Source: Paludibacteraceae bacterium
GTDB lineage: Bacteria > Bacteroidota > Bacteroidia > Bacteroidales > Paludibacteraceae
Assembly (NCBI GenBank): GCA_017448345.1
Contig: JAFSLP010000061.1
Coordinates: 1 to 54,848, forward strand
DNA: 54,848 nucleotides
Direction: 5' to 3'
Shown: positions 16,920-25,752 of the stretch, one piece after another
Layout of the letters: each line of letters opens with the position of its first letter
Numbering within the stretch: position 1 is the first letter of the stretch
Program-made: the position numbers and the translations under genes
The notes under the pieces: generated by a model
Told to the model about the DNA's origin: nothing
The model's database searches: none
What the model saw: only the letters and a program-made list of their open reading frames with translations

Positions 16920-16994
16920 TCGTACTTCGGTTAAGAATAAGCTTGCGTAATCGTACTTCGGTTAAGAATAAGCTTGCGTAATGATACGCTTAAT
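16908..16994 (+). repeat. 31-bp tandem repeat starting in the rpsT 3' end
   Basis: Units begin at 16908, 16939 and 16970. The first includes the final three codons and the stop of rpsT (AAGCTTGCTTAA), the second is nearly identical, and the third is partial and drifts. Each unit repeats the end KLA-stop followed by CGTACTTCGGTTAAG. It looks like a slippage or recombination duplication between the gene and its terminator. Confidence 0.85.
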
Positions 16995-17006
16995 CAGGTC
17001 AAACGG

Positions 17007-17036
17007 AAGAACTGCAACCGCAGTTCTTCTTTTTTT
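17007..17036 (+). terminator. Terminator of rpsT
   Basis: AAGAACTGC (17007-17015) pairs with GCAGTTCTT (17020-17028) around AACC, followed by a run of T. Confidence 0.92.
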
Positions 17037-17043
17037 GTGCGCT

Positions 17044-17094
17044 TTTGTCTTTCGACTTTCGACTTTTGACTTTTGACTTTCTATGTCTTTCTAC
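17044..17094. repeat. CTTTCGA-type spacer repeat
   Basis: A degenerate tandem array with a seven- to eight-base period made of units such as CTTTCGA and CTTTTGA. A similar word in the opposite orientation lies at 36618-36660 before the Nfn-type gene. Confidence 0.6.
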
Positions 17095-17122
17095 TAAAAA
17101 ATCGCCTAAAAATGACGATTTT

Positions 17123-17154
17123 TTTGCGTAATTCAAAAAAAAGTAGTACCTTTG
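17123..17154 (+). promoter_or_regulatory. Promoter of the AraC regulator gene
   Basis: -33 box TTTG at 17123-17126, twenty-base spacer with an A-tract, -7 box TAccTTTG at 17147-17154. The leader is about 20 bases. Confidence 0.78.
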
Positions 17155-17180
17155 CGCCAAAATTCAGTACATTTATTAAG

Positions 17181-18026
17181 ATGAAAGAAAATAACATCCC
17201 TATTGTGGACTGCCCTTACGGCGATTATATGATTGGAGACGCCAGCGGCAAACTGATGAACGAATACGGCCGTTTCCCCTGTAAGATAACATGCGGCGTA
17301 TATGCGCTTCTTGTGCGCGGCACCGCACATGCTACCATCAACGTCACCGAATATGACTTCAAGGCAAACGATATTCTCCTGCTCGAGCCCGGCAGTTTCC
17401 TCCTCATTCGCGAGTTCTCCGAGGATGCACTGGTCTATTGGATTGTCTTCGGCAGCAAGTTCCTTGAGAAATATACGATCAACAACCGCATGTCCCTCTC
17501 CGCACTGCAGCTGCACTCGCCCAAAATCAGTGTGAGCGACAACCATGCAGAGGTCATCTGCTCCATGTATCACACCATCGTTGCGGCGCTGAACGCACAG
17601 CCTACCATGCTCGACAGCGAGAAGATGGTGCATGTCTTCAACCTGCTCCAGACCAGCTATGCCAAGTACGCGCACCAGCAGGACGAATACCTCATCAAAC
17701 CGCAGGACAGGAAAACCGAAATCTATCAGGACTACTGCCAGCTCGTCCTCACACATTACCAAGAGTGGCACCATGTCAGCCAGTACGCCGACGCCATGCG
17801 TCTGACCCTGCCGCACCTCTGTTCCACCATCAAATCTGTCGGAAACCGTACCGCCGGAGAAATCATCATCGAGGCTATTCTCACCGACGCCAAGAGCCAG
17901 CTGAAGATTACGAACCTCCAAATCAAAGAGATTGCCCTGAGCCTCGGCTTTGACAACGTGGCGTTCTTCAACCGTTTCTTCAAGTCCCACGTCGGTCTCA
18001 CCCCAAAAGCCTACCGTAACGGATAA
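17181..18026 (+). CDS. AraC-family transcriptional regulator
   Basis: 281 residues from MKENNIPIVDCPYGDYMIG; longer starts lie in the promoter. The N-terminal half looks like a cupin-type sensing domain (AHATINVTEYDFKANDILLL). The C-terminal ~100 residues are the AraC double helix-turn-helix, ending in IKEIALSLGFDNVAFFNRFF and VGLTPKAYRNG. It is a soluble one-component regulator. Targets cannot be told; it converges on the surface cluster at 18062-29436, which is not proof of control. Own promoter, no partner gene. Confidence 0.88.
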   Translation: MKENNIPIVDCPYGDYMIGDASGKLMNEYGRFPCKITCGVYALLVRGTAHATINVTEYDFKANDILLLEPGSFLLIREFSEDALVYWIVFGSKFLEKYTINNRMSLSALQLHSPKISVSDNHAEVICSMYHTIVAALNAQPTMLDSEKMVHVFNLLQTSYAKYAHQQDEYLIKPQDRKTEIYQDYCQLVLTHYQEWHHVSQYADAMRLTLPHLCSTIKSVGNRTAGEIIIEAILTDAKSQLKITNLQIKEIALSLGFDNVAFFNRFFKSHVGLTPKAYRNG

Positions 18027-18061
18027 TACAATACCTGGATACAGGCAAAACATTTGGGGGT

Positions 18062-18991
18062 TTAGTAAACTCCGAGACAACGGCAGGTATATTTAGGTTT
18101 TCGATGTGAAATTCTGTAGCGGAAACCTATCTCAAGTCCGATATCATACGGTTTGAGAGGACCTGCAATGACGGCTGTGTTGAACAGTGCAGTATAATCT
18201 CTCATGAAATAGTGGTTCTGCTCCTGTCCGGGACGGTCGTTACGAAAACCTATCATATCATTCTGTCCCTCGTCAGCTAATGAGGTAATGGCATAGTTGG
18301 CATAGAGTTGAAGCATCAGATCAAGATGCTCTGTGAGCGGCAGGGCGATGCCTGCTTTGGCGAAAATCGTCCAGTAGTTGTTACTCTGCAACTTTCCTTT
18401 GGGGCGAAAGCCTTCTTCTGTGTAGAACCCATGATTAGGTTTGTCGGAAAGCGTCAAATTCCATGGCTCGTAATAACCTGTATGAATGAGTGTTCCGTGT
18501 CCGAGAAAGGTAGAGGAGACCGGCAATCCGAACTTGGCTCCGACTTGTGCGGTTACATAGAGGATGTTACGCACGGGTATGGAAAAGACCAATGAGAGAG
18601 GTACCTCTACTGTCCAATAATCCTGTTGTTCTTTCCACCGCTTGAGTTCGAGGATATGCTCGTATCGTTCTCCGTCACTGTCTGTAACGCCGTTCCATGA
18701 CAGAAGACCGTTGAGAGAGATGTTCTGTCCGTAGTGATGTGCATCAGCTCCGATAGAGAGTCCCACATAATTAGAGAAAAACCAGCTGTACCCGATATGT
18801 GCCTGTAATCCGTAAGAACCGATGGTTTGGGATGCAAGCCGTTCGGTTGCATCATTAGCGTTGTACCCCAGCGAGGCGTATCCGGCTCCGATGGTTACTT
18901 CAAAAGCGTGTCCCCGGCTATGAAAGACAGAGGGTGCCGCATACAGCATCCCTCCTGTTACGAGAGCCAATATTAATGCTTTTCTTCTCAT
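18062..18991 (-). CDS. Outer-membrane beta-barrel protein, paralog of the barrel in the STN-OmpA fusion
   Basis: 309 residues with a signal peptide (KALILALVTGGMLYAAPSV). The strands EVTIGAGYASLGYN, GVTDSDGERYEH, VPLSLVFSIPV and AGIALPLTEHLDLMLQLYANYA match the middle domain of the 601-residue protein at 23703: GYAGIGYSRLGYT, GQGDSDGEAYTH, NIPIGIQMMYPL, AGLGIAFPLAEQWDIM. It lacks the STN and OmpA parts. It is the last gene of the surface cluster and overlaps the preceding gene by four bases. It is probably a pore-like or anchoring component of the same surface assembly. The C-terminal end (KYTCRCLGVY) extends past the last strand and holds two Cys. Confidence 0.75.
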   Translation of the reverse strand: MRRKALILALVTGGMLYAAPSVFHSRGHAFEVTIGAGYASLGYNANDATERLASQTIGSYGLQAHIGYSWFFSNYVGLSIGADAHHYGQNISLNGLLSWNGVTDSDGERYEHILELKRWKEQQDYWTVEVPLSLVFSIPVRNILYVTAQVGAKFGLPVSSTFLGHGTLIHTGYYEPWNLTLSDKPNHGFYTEEGFRPKGKLQSNNYWTIFAKAGIALPLTEHLDLMLQLYANYAITSLADEGQNDMIGFRNDRPGQEQNHYFMRDYTALFNTAVIAGPLKPYDIGLEIGFRYRISHRKPKYTCRCLGVY

Positions 18992-21741
18992 AGTACTATT
19001 CTTTTTTGGACTTCAACAGTACCATCATCGTAGATGATTTCAATTATATGCATGTGCGGTCCTACCATGAACCGGCGTACCTGATAAGGTACGGTCTGTC
19101 GTTCTCCCGGGTTAAGCGGTGCGCTGGGTTGTGCCTCTCCGAAACTCATGGGGCAGGAGAGTTGCGTGGTTCCGTCACTGCGGGTCATGACCACATAGTA
19201 GGAGTGTCCGTCATTATCCAAAGCCGAACCTGTATAGTAGTCCTGTTGGTTAGCTCCGTCAATGGGAACGCCGTCGCAGTACCACTGATAGGATACATAT
19301 TCCCCGTTGCTGTTCTCGACAAACAAGACATCGTCCCATTTCCTGTATATAGCTACACCTGCATTTCGTCCGATTGCGAACTGTTTCTCAAACGCACAAT
19401 GCCCTGTTTCATCTTCGGCATAGAAAGTGACTTGTACCGTCTGGTCAACCACAGCCGGAAGCAGAATAGAGAACCGGTTGTCCTGTAGCGGTGCATTATT
19501 GACATCCTGCATCAATGGTGAATCAAAATGGAGAGAATACGTCTTGGGCGTGCCGCTATGGACGGTACAAGTAATCCAAAGGGTCGTATCAACGGAGATA
19601 TTGCATAGCGGCGGCGGTGTCTGGAATGTCAGGTCTATACTCTCAATAACAGTGAGCAGCAACGAGTCTGTTCCATGGAGGAGCATAAAACTGCCCTGAC
19701 GGTCTGCCGGATGTTCGAAGCCGTCTTTGGAATACGGTTCGCCCGTGCAGACAGTATCGGTCAAATAGTTACACCGCATGAAGTTCAACGTCAGATTTGT
19801 TTCAAAAGGCACGCATTTTTCAAACTCGTCATAAAGAGTGATATGGATATCAGTGGCTGTCACTATGCTGTCGCCTGCTTCAAGGGTGACAAAAGAGCCT
19901 TCCAGCTGTTTCTTCCCGACGGATTGAATCACAGTGTTGTCGCTGTGTATCGAGTAGCAATAGGGGGTTCCTTGCTGTACGGTGAACGGAATCTCAATCT
20001 GACCTCCGGGGAAATTGCATATAGGTCGCACTCCTGTAAACGCCGCCTGAATCGGTTCTATGACCAGCAGGCTGAGGGTGGATTGTGTCTGAGGCAGCGT
20101 AAAGACATGCACGCCCGGTTCCGCCGGTGTTACGTCCAATCCGTTGCCGGTGTATCTGTCTCCCAGACAGATTGTGTCTCTCAAGACGTTACATTCCGTA
20201 GAAACAACGGGGAAGATATCTTTCTTGGCAAGCACATGACGTCCTGCCGTTGTGCGCTGGAACAGTATGTCGTCCAAGCAGAAGTCGTTACCACTGGAAG
20301 CACCGTTGAGATCCTCTACGGATATGGTTACAGAAGAACTGTTACACGGAGCTTTCCATTGTATTTCCTGATGATACCATGCATTCAAATCCGCCTCTTG
20401 TCCCAATTCGTAGGGCTCTCCGAGGTCCTGTGTCTGCATGGCTCCGTTCTGATCCATATATGAGATACGGAACTGGAGGATAGCGGGACTCCTGTCGGGA
20501 GCTATATTGGGGTATGCGACCCAGTAACTGAACAAGTAAACAGAGTCCTTTTCCACCGTTAGGGAGGTGTTGTCCACCGTCGTTGCTTTCCATGCGTATC
20601 CCGAGCGTCCGGCATCGAAGATGGCGTAATAGTTGCCTCCGTGGGGTTCGATGTCGGCAAAGTCTTTCCAGAAGTAACTGGCATTATGTGTTATGGCGTA
20701 TATGTTTGATGCTCCGCCATGACTGTTGTAGTATTGTGAAGGGTCGAAAGAACCGACGTAATTGTATGAACTGGTGAATCCTTCCGGCGGGTTGTCTCCG
20801 ACCGGTTCGCTCTCAAAATCACCGTTCGACATAAGGTTGTCAACAGCACTGTGTGTGATTGCGAAGACCTCGACAGAGTAAGTAGCAGACACATCGGACG
20901 AGACAGCGATGGATTTAGTAGTCTCGCCTGTGCTCCACAAGTATGAATCGCCTTCAAGCGAAGGCTCAAGAACAATATCAGGAAAACCTGAGCAAGTCTC
21001 TATGGGGTCGTGGACTACCTCGCAATCCAGAGTAGGAGAGGTATAAGTAACCGTCATGGAGGACAGGACAGCTGTGCCGCTTCCGTCTGAACACAAGGAG
21101 AAGGTGACACTCTCCTCCTCGGGATTCGCTGTAGCCGGCAGGTTTTTGATGGTGTAGGAGACCGGAGAGACCGGATTCTTCCGTATTATATCGCGCGTGA
21201 ATTGTGTTCCTGTTAACTTATAACTGCACGGCTCCCCTTTGAAATAGGCATAAACCGTAATGTTATAGGTCTTGGTGACACAGGAACTGACGATTTCGTA
21301 GGTGAGTGAATCTATTTCTCCTAAAAGCGAACTTTCGGTATCCGTCGGCACAGCCCCCCAGTAACCGGAACCGGAAATATCATCAATGATGAAACATGGG
21401 GTTGCTTCCGTCCAATTGAGGGACAGTTCTTTGGTTCTGACATCACAGAAACCTATCCATTTGTCTTCGCCGGTAGTGATAATCTGCTCTGTGGCTCCGA
21501 AATATATCTTGTGTTTGAAAGATGATGTGAACGTGTATTGATATAACCCCGGAGTCCCTTCTACGGGGGTAAGCACTTCGTATCTCTGCCAATGTGAGGC
21601 ATAGATTAGATATGAACTATAGCACTGCCAATAGGGAGAGACATACAGATAAACGGTTCCTCCGGTAGGAATCTGATCGGCTATAGCATTAGTCAGGCAT
21701 GCCGCCAGTAACAAGATGATAAGTAAAAATCGTTTCTTCAT
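18988..21741 (-). CDS. Secreted multi-domain protein, paralog of the 641-residue neighbour
   Basis: 917 residues with signal peptide (KKRFLLIILLLAACLTNAIA). It starts with a beta domain (GGTVYLYVSPYWQCYSSYL). An Ig/PKD-like segment ends in EGDSYLWSTGE. At about residues 305-500 a jelly-roll-type module begins NLMSNGDFESEP and ends NDFCLDDILF, as in carbohydrate-binding-like modules. Several cysteine-containing beta domains follow. The end holds an Ig-like part (VSYQWYCDGVPIDGA) and a tail MHIIEIIYDDGTVEVQKRIVL. The neighbour at 21760 has the same order but lacks the central ~250 residues. The tail differs from both the classical sorting domain and the giant-protein tail. Likely a surface or extracellular component; function unknown. 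Confidence 0.75.
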   Translation of the reverse strand: MKKRFLLIILLLAACLTNAIADQIPTGGTVYLYVSPYWQCYSSYLIYASHWQRYEVLTPVEGTPGLYQYTFTSSFKHKIYFGATEQIITTGEDKWIGFCDVRTKELSLNWTEATPCFIIDDISGSGYWGAVPTDTESSLLGEIDSLTYEIVSSCVTKTYNITVYAYFKGEPCSYKLTGTQFTRDIIRKNPVSPVSYTIKNLPATANPEEESVTFSLCSDGSGTAVLSSMTVTYTSPTLDCEVVHDPIETCSGFPDIVLEPSLEGDSYLWSTGETTKSIAVSSDVSATYSVEVFAITHSAVDNLMSNGDFESEPVGDNPPEGFTSSYNYVGSFDPSQYYNSHGGASNIYAITHNASYFWKDFADIEPHGGNYYAIFDAGRSGYAWKATTVDNTSLTVEKDSVYLFSYWVAYPNIAPDRSPAILQFRISYMDQNGAMQTQDLGEPYELGQEADLNAWYHQEIQWKAPCNSSSVTISVEDLNGASSGNDFCLDDILFQRTTAGRHVLAKKDIFPVVSTECNVLRDTICLGDRYTGNGLDVTPAEPGVHVFTLPQTQSTLSLLVIEPIQAAFTGVRPICNFPGGQIEIPFTVQQGTPYCYSIHSDNTVIQSVGKKQLEGSFVTLEAGDSIVTATDIHITLYDEFEKCVPFETNLTLNFMRCNYLTDTVCTGEPYSKDGFEHPADRQGSFMLLHGTDSLLLTVIESIDLTFQTPPPLCNISVDTTLWITCTVHSGTPKTYSLHFDSPLMQDVNNAPLQDNRFSILLPAVVDQTVQVTFYAEDETGHCAFEKQFAIGRNAGVAIYRKWDDVLFVENSNGEYVSYQWYCDGVPIDGANQQDYYTGSALDNDGHSYYVVMTRSDGTTQLSCPMSFGEAQPSAPLNPGERQTVPYQVRRFMVGPHMHIIEIIYDDGTVEVQKRIVL

Positions 21742-21759
21742 GTGTATGGCTCATTATGG

Positions 21760-23685
21760 TTAATACAGTTCCTTTTTAGCTGTGATACTGCCATCGTCGT
21801 AACGGGTCACAACAATCCGGAAATGGCTTCCGATGAGGTACACTTGCCGTCCGACAGCCTGCGGCTGTACCGGTGCGGGATATTCTTCCCTGCTGGGATT
21901 GATTTGCCCGAAAGTCTTCTCGCAGCTGACAACGAACGTTCCGTCCGCTCTCCACATCTTGACGTAATAGAGGTCGGTGGAGAGTGTGATATCCCGGTAG
22001 GCGCGGTAGTACTGTTCCGTAGCGCCCTCTATCTCTTCGCCGTTGACATACCATTGGTATCGGACAAACTCGCCGGAACTGTTGTCCACAAAAATCATAT
22101 CCGTCCATTTGGTGCGTAGCCAGTTGTCGGTACATTCGGGTTCTACAGGCGGAACGGTATCGCAATTAATACCGTTGATGTGAAAAATCTCCCTGCGTGA
22201 CAGGCAGAGATCCTTTGATGAGGCTTTCAGGAAAATAATATCATCGAGACAGAAATCATTGCCTTGATAATTGGTGGTGTTGTTGACATCCTTGACGGCA
22301 ATCTCCACATAGTCGCTGTTGCAGGGAGCTTTCCAACTGACCGTCTGCTGGTACCAGCCGTTGAGATCTTCCTCTTTTCCGAGGGTATATTTGTTTCCAA
22401 GGGGCTGGATTTGCAATACATTTTCCTTGTCCTGATATTTAATCTCGAACTGAAGAACGGCGGGGTTGTTGCCGCTTGCCTTGTTGGGATATGCCACCCA
22501 ATAACTGAACAGGTAAACAGAGTCCTTCTGTATCTTCAGATTGGGATTATCGGTAGTAGTGGCTTTCCATGCATACCCGTTCTGGTCGGCATCAAAGATG
22601 GCGTAGTAACTGCCGCCGTGGGGGGCAATGTCGGCAAAGTCCTTCCAGAAATAATTGGCGTTGGTCGTAATGGCATACAGGTTGCTCTCACCTCCGTGAC
22701 TGGAATAATAACTGCTTGGATTCCACCCCACATATCGGTAATCACTGGTAAAGCCGGTGGGCGGATTAGACTCGAAATCACCGTTCGACATCAGATTCTG
22801 TTCGGGGTGCAGAACCGATTGATAGATGTCCACCGTAATTTCCTGCTTCCCCAAAGAAGGAGTGACAACGACGGAGGTGCCGGATTCGCCGGTGGACCAG
22901 ATATAGGCATCTCCTTCTGCGTCCGTGGAGAGAGTGACCGTTTCATTCGTACACTTGTCGCCCAAATCGATGTCCACCTCACATTCTATTTCGGGGGACA
23001 GGTAGTACTTCCTGACGGTGGCGATTTCGGAGGTGTAGTTCCTGTCGGCATAGAGTGTGACATCTATCTGGTGGTTCTGTCCGGCAATGTCTTTGAGTCC
23101 TTTCTTCTTAATTACCATGGGGTTGTTGATGTTGGTTGTCTGGACAGGATCGTCCGCCCATTGGTCGCCGCTTATACGGATGCTGCATGGCATGCCGGTG
23201 AACCAGATACTTACAATCACGTCATAGGTGCTGTCTATACACGTTGCAGGGGTGCTCACGTCTATACTGTCAAGTGTTGTCAAACCGGCAGAGACGGGTT
23301 CCGCTGCCCAATAGCCGCTGCCGTTAGAACCCGTGATGATATAATATGGTTTGGCGGAAGACCAGTTGCCGTCGTGGTCTTTGGTCGTGAAACCGCTCCA
23401 ACCGCTCTGGTCGTGGGTGACAACCTGATTGGAATATCCGAAACGGAAATTCTCCTGCATGCCGTCATGCATGGTGACGGTATAGGTATAGACACCGTTT
23501 TTACCTTCGACGGGCTGCATGATACGCGCTACATCGCCTCCGGAGGACGTACATACGGCATAGGTCGCCTTGCAGCACCATTCCTGTGAGACATCAAGGT
23601 AAACGACGGAGCCGTAAGGAATTCGTTCGGCAGATACACAGATTGCAATGCAACTGAAGAGTATCAGACTGACTGTCTTTTTCAT
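21760..23685 (-). CDS. Secreted multi-domain protein, shorter paralog
   Basis: 641 residues. Signal peptide (KKTVSLILFSCIAICVSA), then GSVVYLDVSQEWCCKATYAV, an Ig-like segment ending EGDAYIWSTGE, and the jelly-roll-like module from NLMSNGDFESNPP (about 298) to GNDFCLDDIIF. The C-terminal Ig-like part is VRYQWYVNGEEIEGA, and the tail FRIVVTRYDDGSITAKKELY closes it. All blocks align with the 917-residue neighbour, so the two arose by duplication. It lies 18 bases from that neighbour and 17 bases from the STN-OmpA gene, so one transcript is likely. It probably works outside the cell or on its surface; substrate unknown. Confidence 0.75.
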   Translation of the reverse strand: MKKTVSLILFSCIAICVSAERIPYGSVVYLDVSQEWCCKATYAVCTSSGGDVARIMQPVEGKNGVYTYTVTMHDGMQENFRFGYSNQVVTHDQSGWSGFTTKDHDGNWSSAKPYYIITGSNGSGYWAAEPVSAGLTTLDSIDVSTPATCIDSTYDVIVSIWFTGMPCSIRISGDQWADDPVQTTNINNPMVIKKKGLKDIAGQNHQIDVTLYADRNYTSEIATVRKYYLSPEIECEVDIDLGDKCTNETVTLSTDAEGDAYIWSTGESGTSVVVTPSLGKQEITVDIYQSVLHPEQNLMSNGDFESNPPTGFTSDYRYVGWNPSSYYSSHGGESNLYAITTNANYFWKDFADIAPHGGSYYAIFDADQNGYAWKATTTDNPNLKIQKDSVYLFSYWVAYPNKASGNNPAVLQFEIKYQDKENVLQIQPLGNKYTLGKEEDLNGWYQQTVSWKAPCNSDYVEIAVKDVNNTTNYQGNDFCLDDIIFLKASSKDLCLSRREIFHINGINCDTVPPVEPECTDNWLRTKWTDMIFVDNSSGEFVRYQWYVNGEEIEGATEQYYRAYRDITLSTDLYYVKMWRADGTFVVSCEKTFGQINPSREEYPAPVQPQAVGRQVYLIGSHFRIVVTRYDDGSITAKKELY

Positions 23686-23702
23686 GGTCGTGTTGTTTCT
23701 GT

Positions 23703-25508
23703 TTATTGAACGGGGATTATTTCTACGCGCCGGTCAAGGGAGATATTGTGCCGGTCGGGAGAGCTGTCTTCTTGGATATACCGGATACTGGAACTGAATC
23801 CCTTGCTGGTGATTTGTTCCGGCTTGACACCTTTTTGGATGAGCAGTCTGACTACGGCTTCAGCGCGTTTGTCACTCAGCATCTGGTTGTGCTCCTCATT
23901 GCCTTCACTGGAGGCATGTCCGTTCACGAGAATACGCTGTTCGGGATTCTCAATGAGGATGTCGGCTATGCGGTCGATGATATCTGCCGGCTCCAGTTTG
24001 GGCACCCAGCTGTCAAGGTCGAACCAAATGATGGAACGCTCCATGAGTGTAGCGATTTTTTGCGAACTCAAGGGTTGAGGTTTGAGGACTGTCTCACGCC
24101 GCTCGGTCAGGGTCATCGTCGTATCGCATATCTGAATACGCTCATATTGTGGTACTGCGGGGTGTGCCTTCTCTTTGTGGTGCCAGTTGAAACCGACTCT
24201 GACACCCACCATCCACGGACGGACGGTACCCACCTCTTTCGAATTGACAAAACCTTCGTAGGGATTCATGAAGTCGTGTGAAACAGGTTGAGGCACATTG
24301 CCACCGTCAGAGACATATTGGGTGAACCGGCTGTTTCCCCAGCCGAGGTCAAGGTTATTGCCGCTATACATGTTATTGCATGTCACTTTGGCAAAGACAC
24401 CCGCCATGATGTCCCATTGCTCTGCCAGCGGAAAGGCTATCCCAAGACCGGCAAACACACCTACAGCCACGGATGACAGTTGCAGTTTGCCTTGCTCTTT
24501 ACCGAAGTTCTCCACGCCCTCGTAGTAGAAGTCACGGTCCGTTTGGTCGTGTATCTCCATGTTCCATTGAGGATACCAGCCGCGATGCTCTATCTCTCCA
24601 GACAACAGACGGTAGGTCTTCCATACAGGTATGCCCGCCTGTACTCCTGCGTCCGCATAGAGTTTCAGAGGTTTTTCTTTCTTGCTCAGAGGGTACATCA
24701 TCTGAATACCTATCGGGATATTCAACATGCCCGCGTTTTGTTTCTCTGTCCATCCGTGACCATAGACGCGGTGGGTATATGCCTCCCCGTCACTGTCACC
24801 TTGACCTTGCCATTCGTAGCAGTCGTTGATGACCGTACGGTCACCGTAGTAATCGAATCCGATGCCTGCTACCGCTCCCCAGTTGTCGTGGAAATAATAT
24901 GCGTAGTTAAGCCCGATGGTGGCTCCTGCACTGCCTTTTGCCGCATCTTTGCCACGCGCGGGCGTATAACCCAGCCGGCTATAGCCGATACCGGCATATC
25001 CTTGCAGATAATGACCTTTGGCGGTATATACGGGCTGGGCAGGTTCTTCCTTGGGCAATTCCTTCGTCTCGGTCTTGCAGTGTATGGTGTAGGTGGTGTC
25101 TTCATAGACGGTTACGGACTGCAGCGAGTCTTCTTCCACACGCGTAGGTATAACAGCAGGAACTTTTATCTCTTGCGGAGGCATAGGTTTCCGGCTGATG
25201 GTGATAACGCCTTTCTTCACCGTAACCTGCAACTCTTTGTCCAGCACCTTGCGCAGCACCGCGCGTGCGGACTGGTTCTTGAACTGAAGCGTGACACGCT
25301 TGTTGAGGTCTATATCTTCCTCAACATACTGAATCTTGTAACCTGTCTTCGACTGCAAGTCTGCCAGCACCTGTTCCAAACGGGCATTCCTGTACGATTT
25401 TGTGAACGTATTGTACTTGGACTTGCTTGCCGGATACGCGGACAAAGAACCCCATAATCCGACAACTAACAGCAGTACGACCCTCAAAGAATGAAGTTTT
25501 TTTGCCAT
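23703..25508 (-). CDS. STN domain - beta-barrel - OmpA fusion protein
   Basis: 601 residues. Signal peptide to about residue 27. An STN (secretin/TonB N-terminal) domain spans about 35-110 (RLEQVLADLQSKTGYKIQY; VTLQFKNQSARAVLRKVL). A Pro-rich linker is followed by a beta-barrel domain (about 165-445) related to the protein at 18062. The OmpA peptidoglycan-binding domain spans about 490-600 (RILVNGHASSEGNEEHNQML; LSDKRAEAVVRLLIQKGV; SLDRRVEI). The parts suggest an outer-membrane barrel anchored to peptidoglycan that offers a periplasmic STN contact point. STN domains normally sit on TonB receptors, secretins or anti-sigma partners; fusion to a small barrel plus OmpA is unusual in my knowledge. 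It leads a four-gene run of secreted proteins. Confidence 0.82.
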   Translation of the reverse strand: MAKKLHSLRVVLLLVVGLWGSLSAYPASKSKYNTFTKSYRNARLEQVLADLQSKTGYKIQYVEEDIDLNKRVTLQFKNQSARAVLRKVLDKELQVTVKKGVITISRKPMPPQEIKVPAVIPTRVEEDSLQSVTVYEDTTYTIHCKTETKELPKEEPAQPVYTAKGHYLQGYAGIGYSRLGYTPARGKDAAKGSAGATIGLNYAYYFHDNWGAVAGIGFDYYGDRTVINDCYEWQGQGDSDGEAYTHRVYGHGWTEKQNAGMLNIPIGIQMMYPLSKKEKPLKLYADAGVQAGIPVWKTYRLLSGEIEHRGWYPQWNMEIHDQTDRDFYYEGVENFGKEQGKLQLSSVAVGVFAGLGIAFPLAEQWDIMAGVFAKVTCNNMYSGNNLDLGWGNSRFTQYVSDGGNVPQPVSHDFMNPYEGFVNSKEVGTVRPWMVGVRVGFNWHHKEKAHPAVPQYERIQICDTTMTLTERRETVLKPQPLSSQKIATLMERSIIWFDLDSWVPKLEPADIIDRIADILIENPEQRILVNGHASSEGNEEHNQMLSDKRAEAVVRLLIQKGVKPEQITSKGFSSSIRYIQEDSSPDRHNISLDRRVEIIPVQ

Positions 25509-25524
25509 AGTATAATTATATTCT

Positions 25525-25559
25525 CCAAAGCACCCATATCTACGATGCAGGTGCTTTGG
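25525..25559. other. Ten-base perfect hairpin between surface genes
   Basis: CCAAAGCACC (25525-25534) pairs with GGTGCTTTGG (25550-25559). There is no good T-run on either strand, so it is either a weak terminator behind the small gene at 25587 or a processing/attenuation element before the STN-OmpA gene. Confidence 0.6.
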
Positions 25560-25586
25560 AAATCTATTAGTCAGTGGAACCGATTG

Positions 25587-25730
25587 TTAACCGATTATTT
25601 CACCGCGTGCGGGAGCGAACTGCGGTCCGTTCTGATCGCCATATCCGCTATTCGTTGATATACTTTGGCACAACTTCGTTTTGATTGCCACTATGTCCGT
25701 GGCGGGAATCATATATCTTTTCATATTCAT
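25587..25730 (-). CDS. Small protein (47 aa) downstream of the 1227-residue surface protein
   Basis: Encodes MNMKRYMIPATDIVAIKTKL followed by CQSIS and a Gly/Gln/Asn/Pro-rich half ending in RGEIIG. M3 at 25724 is an alternative start. No signal peptide. The first 20 residues closely match the small protein at 52747 (Y-x-x-PAT-D/E-I-x-x-I/V-x-T-x-L) and more loosely the one at 700. It starts 22 bases behind the stop codon of the giant gene on the same strand. No ribosome-binding site is obvious. Function unknown; the conserved start and constant position argue that it is a real gene. Confidence 0.62.
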   Translation of the reverse strand: MNMKRYMIPATDIVAIKTKLCQSISTNSGYGDQNGPQFAPARGEIIG

Positions 25731-25752
25731 TATCAATTATATGTTAATTATG

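Noticed and set aside
22264..23589. 441-codon plus-strand frame opposite the 641-residue secreted protein
   Set aside because: The minus-strand protein has a signal peptide and paralog; the opposite frame has neither.
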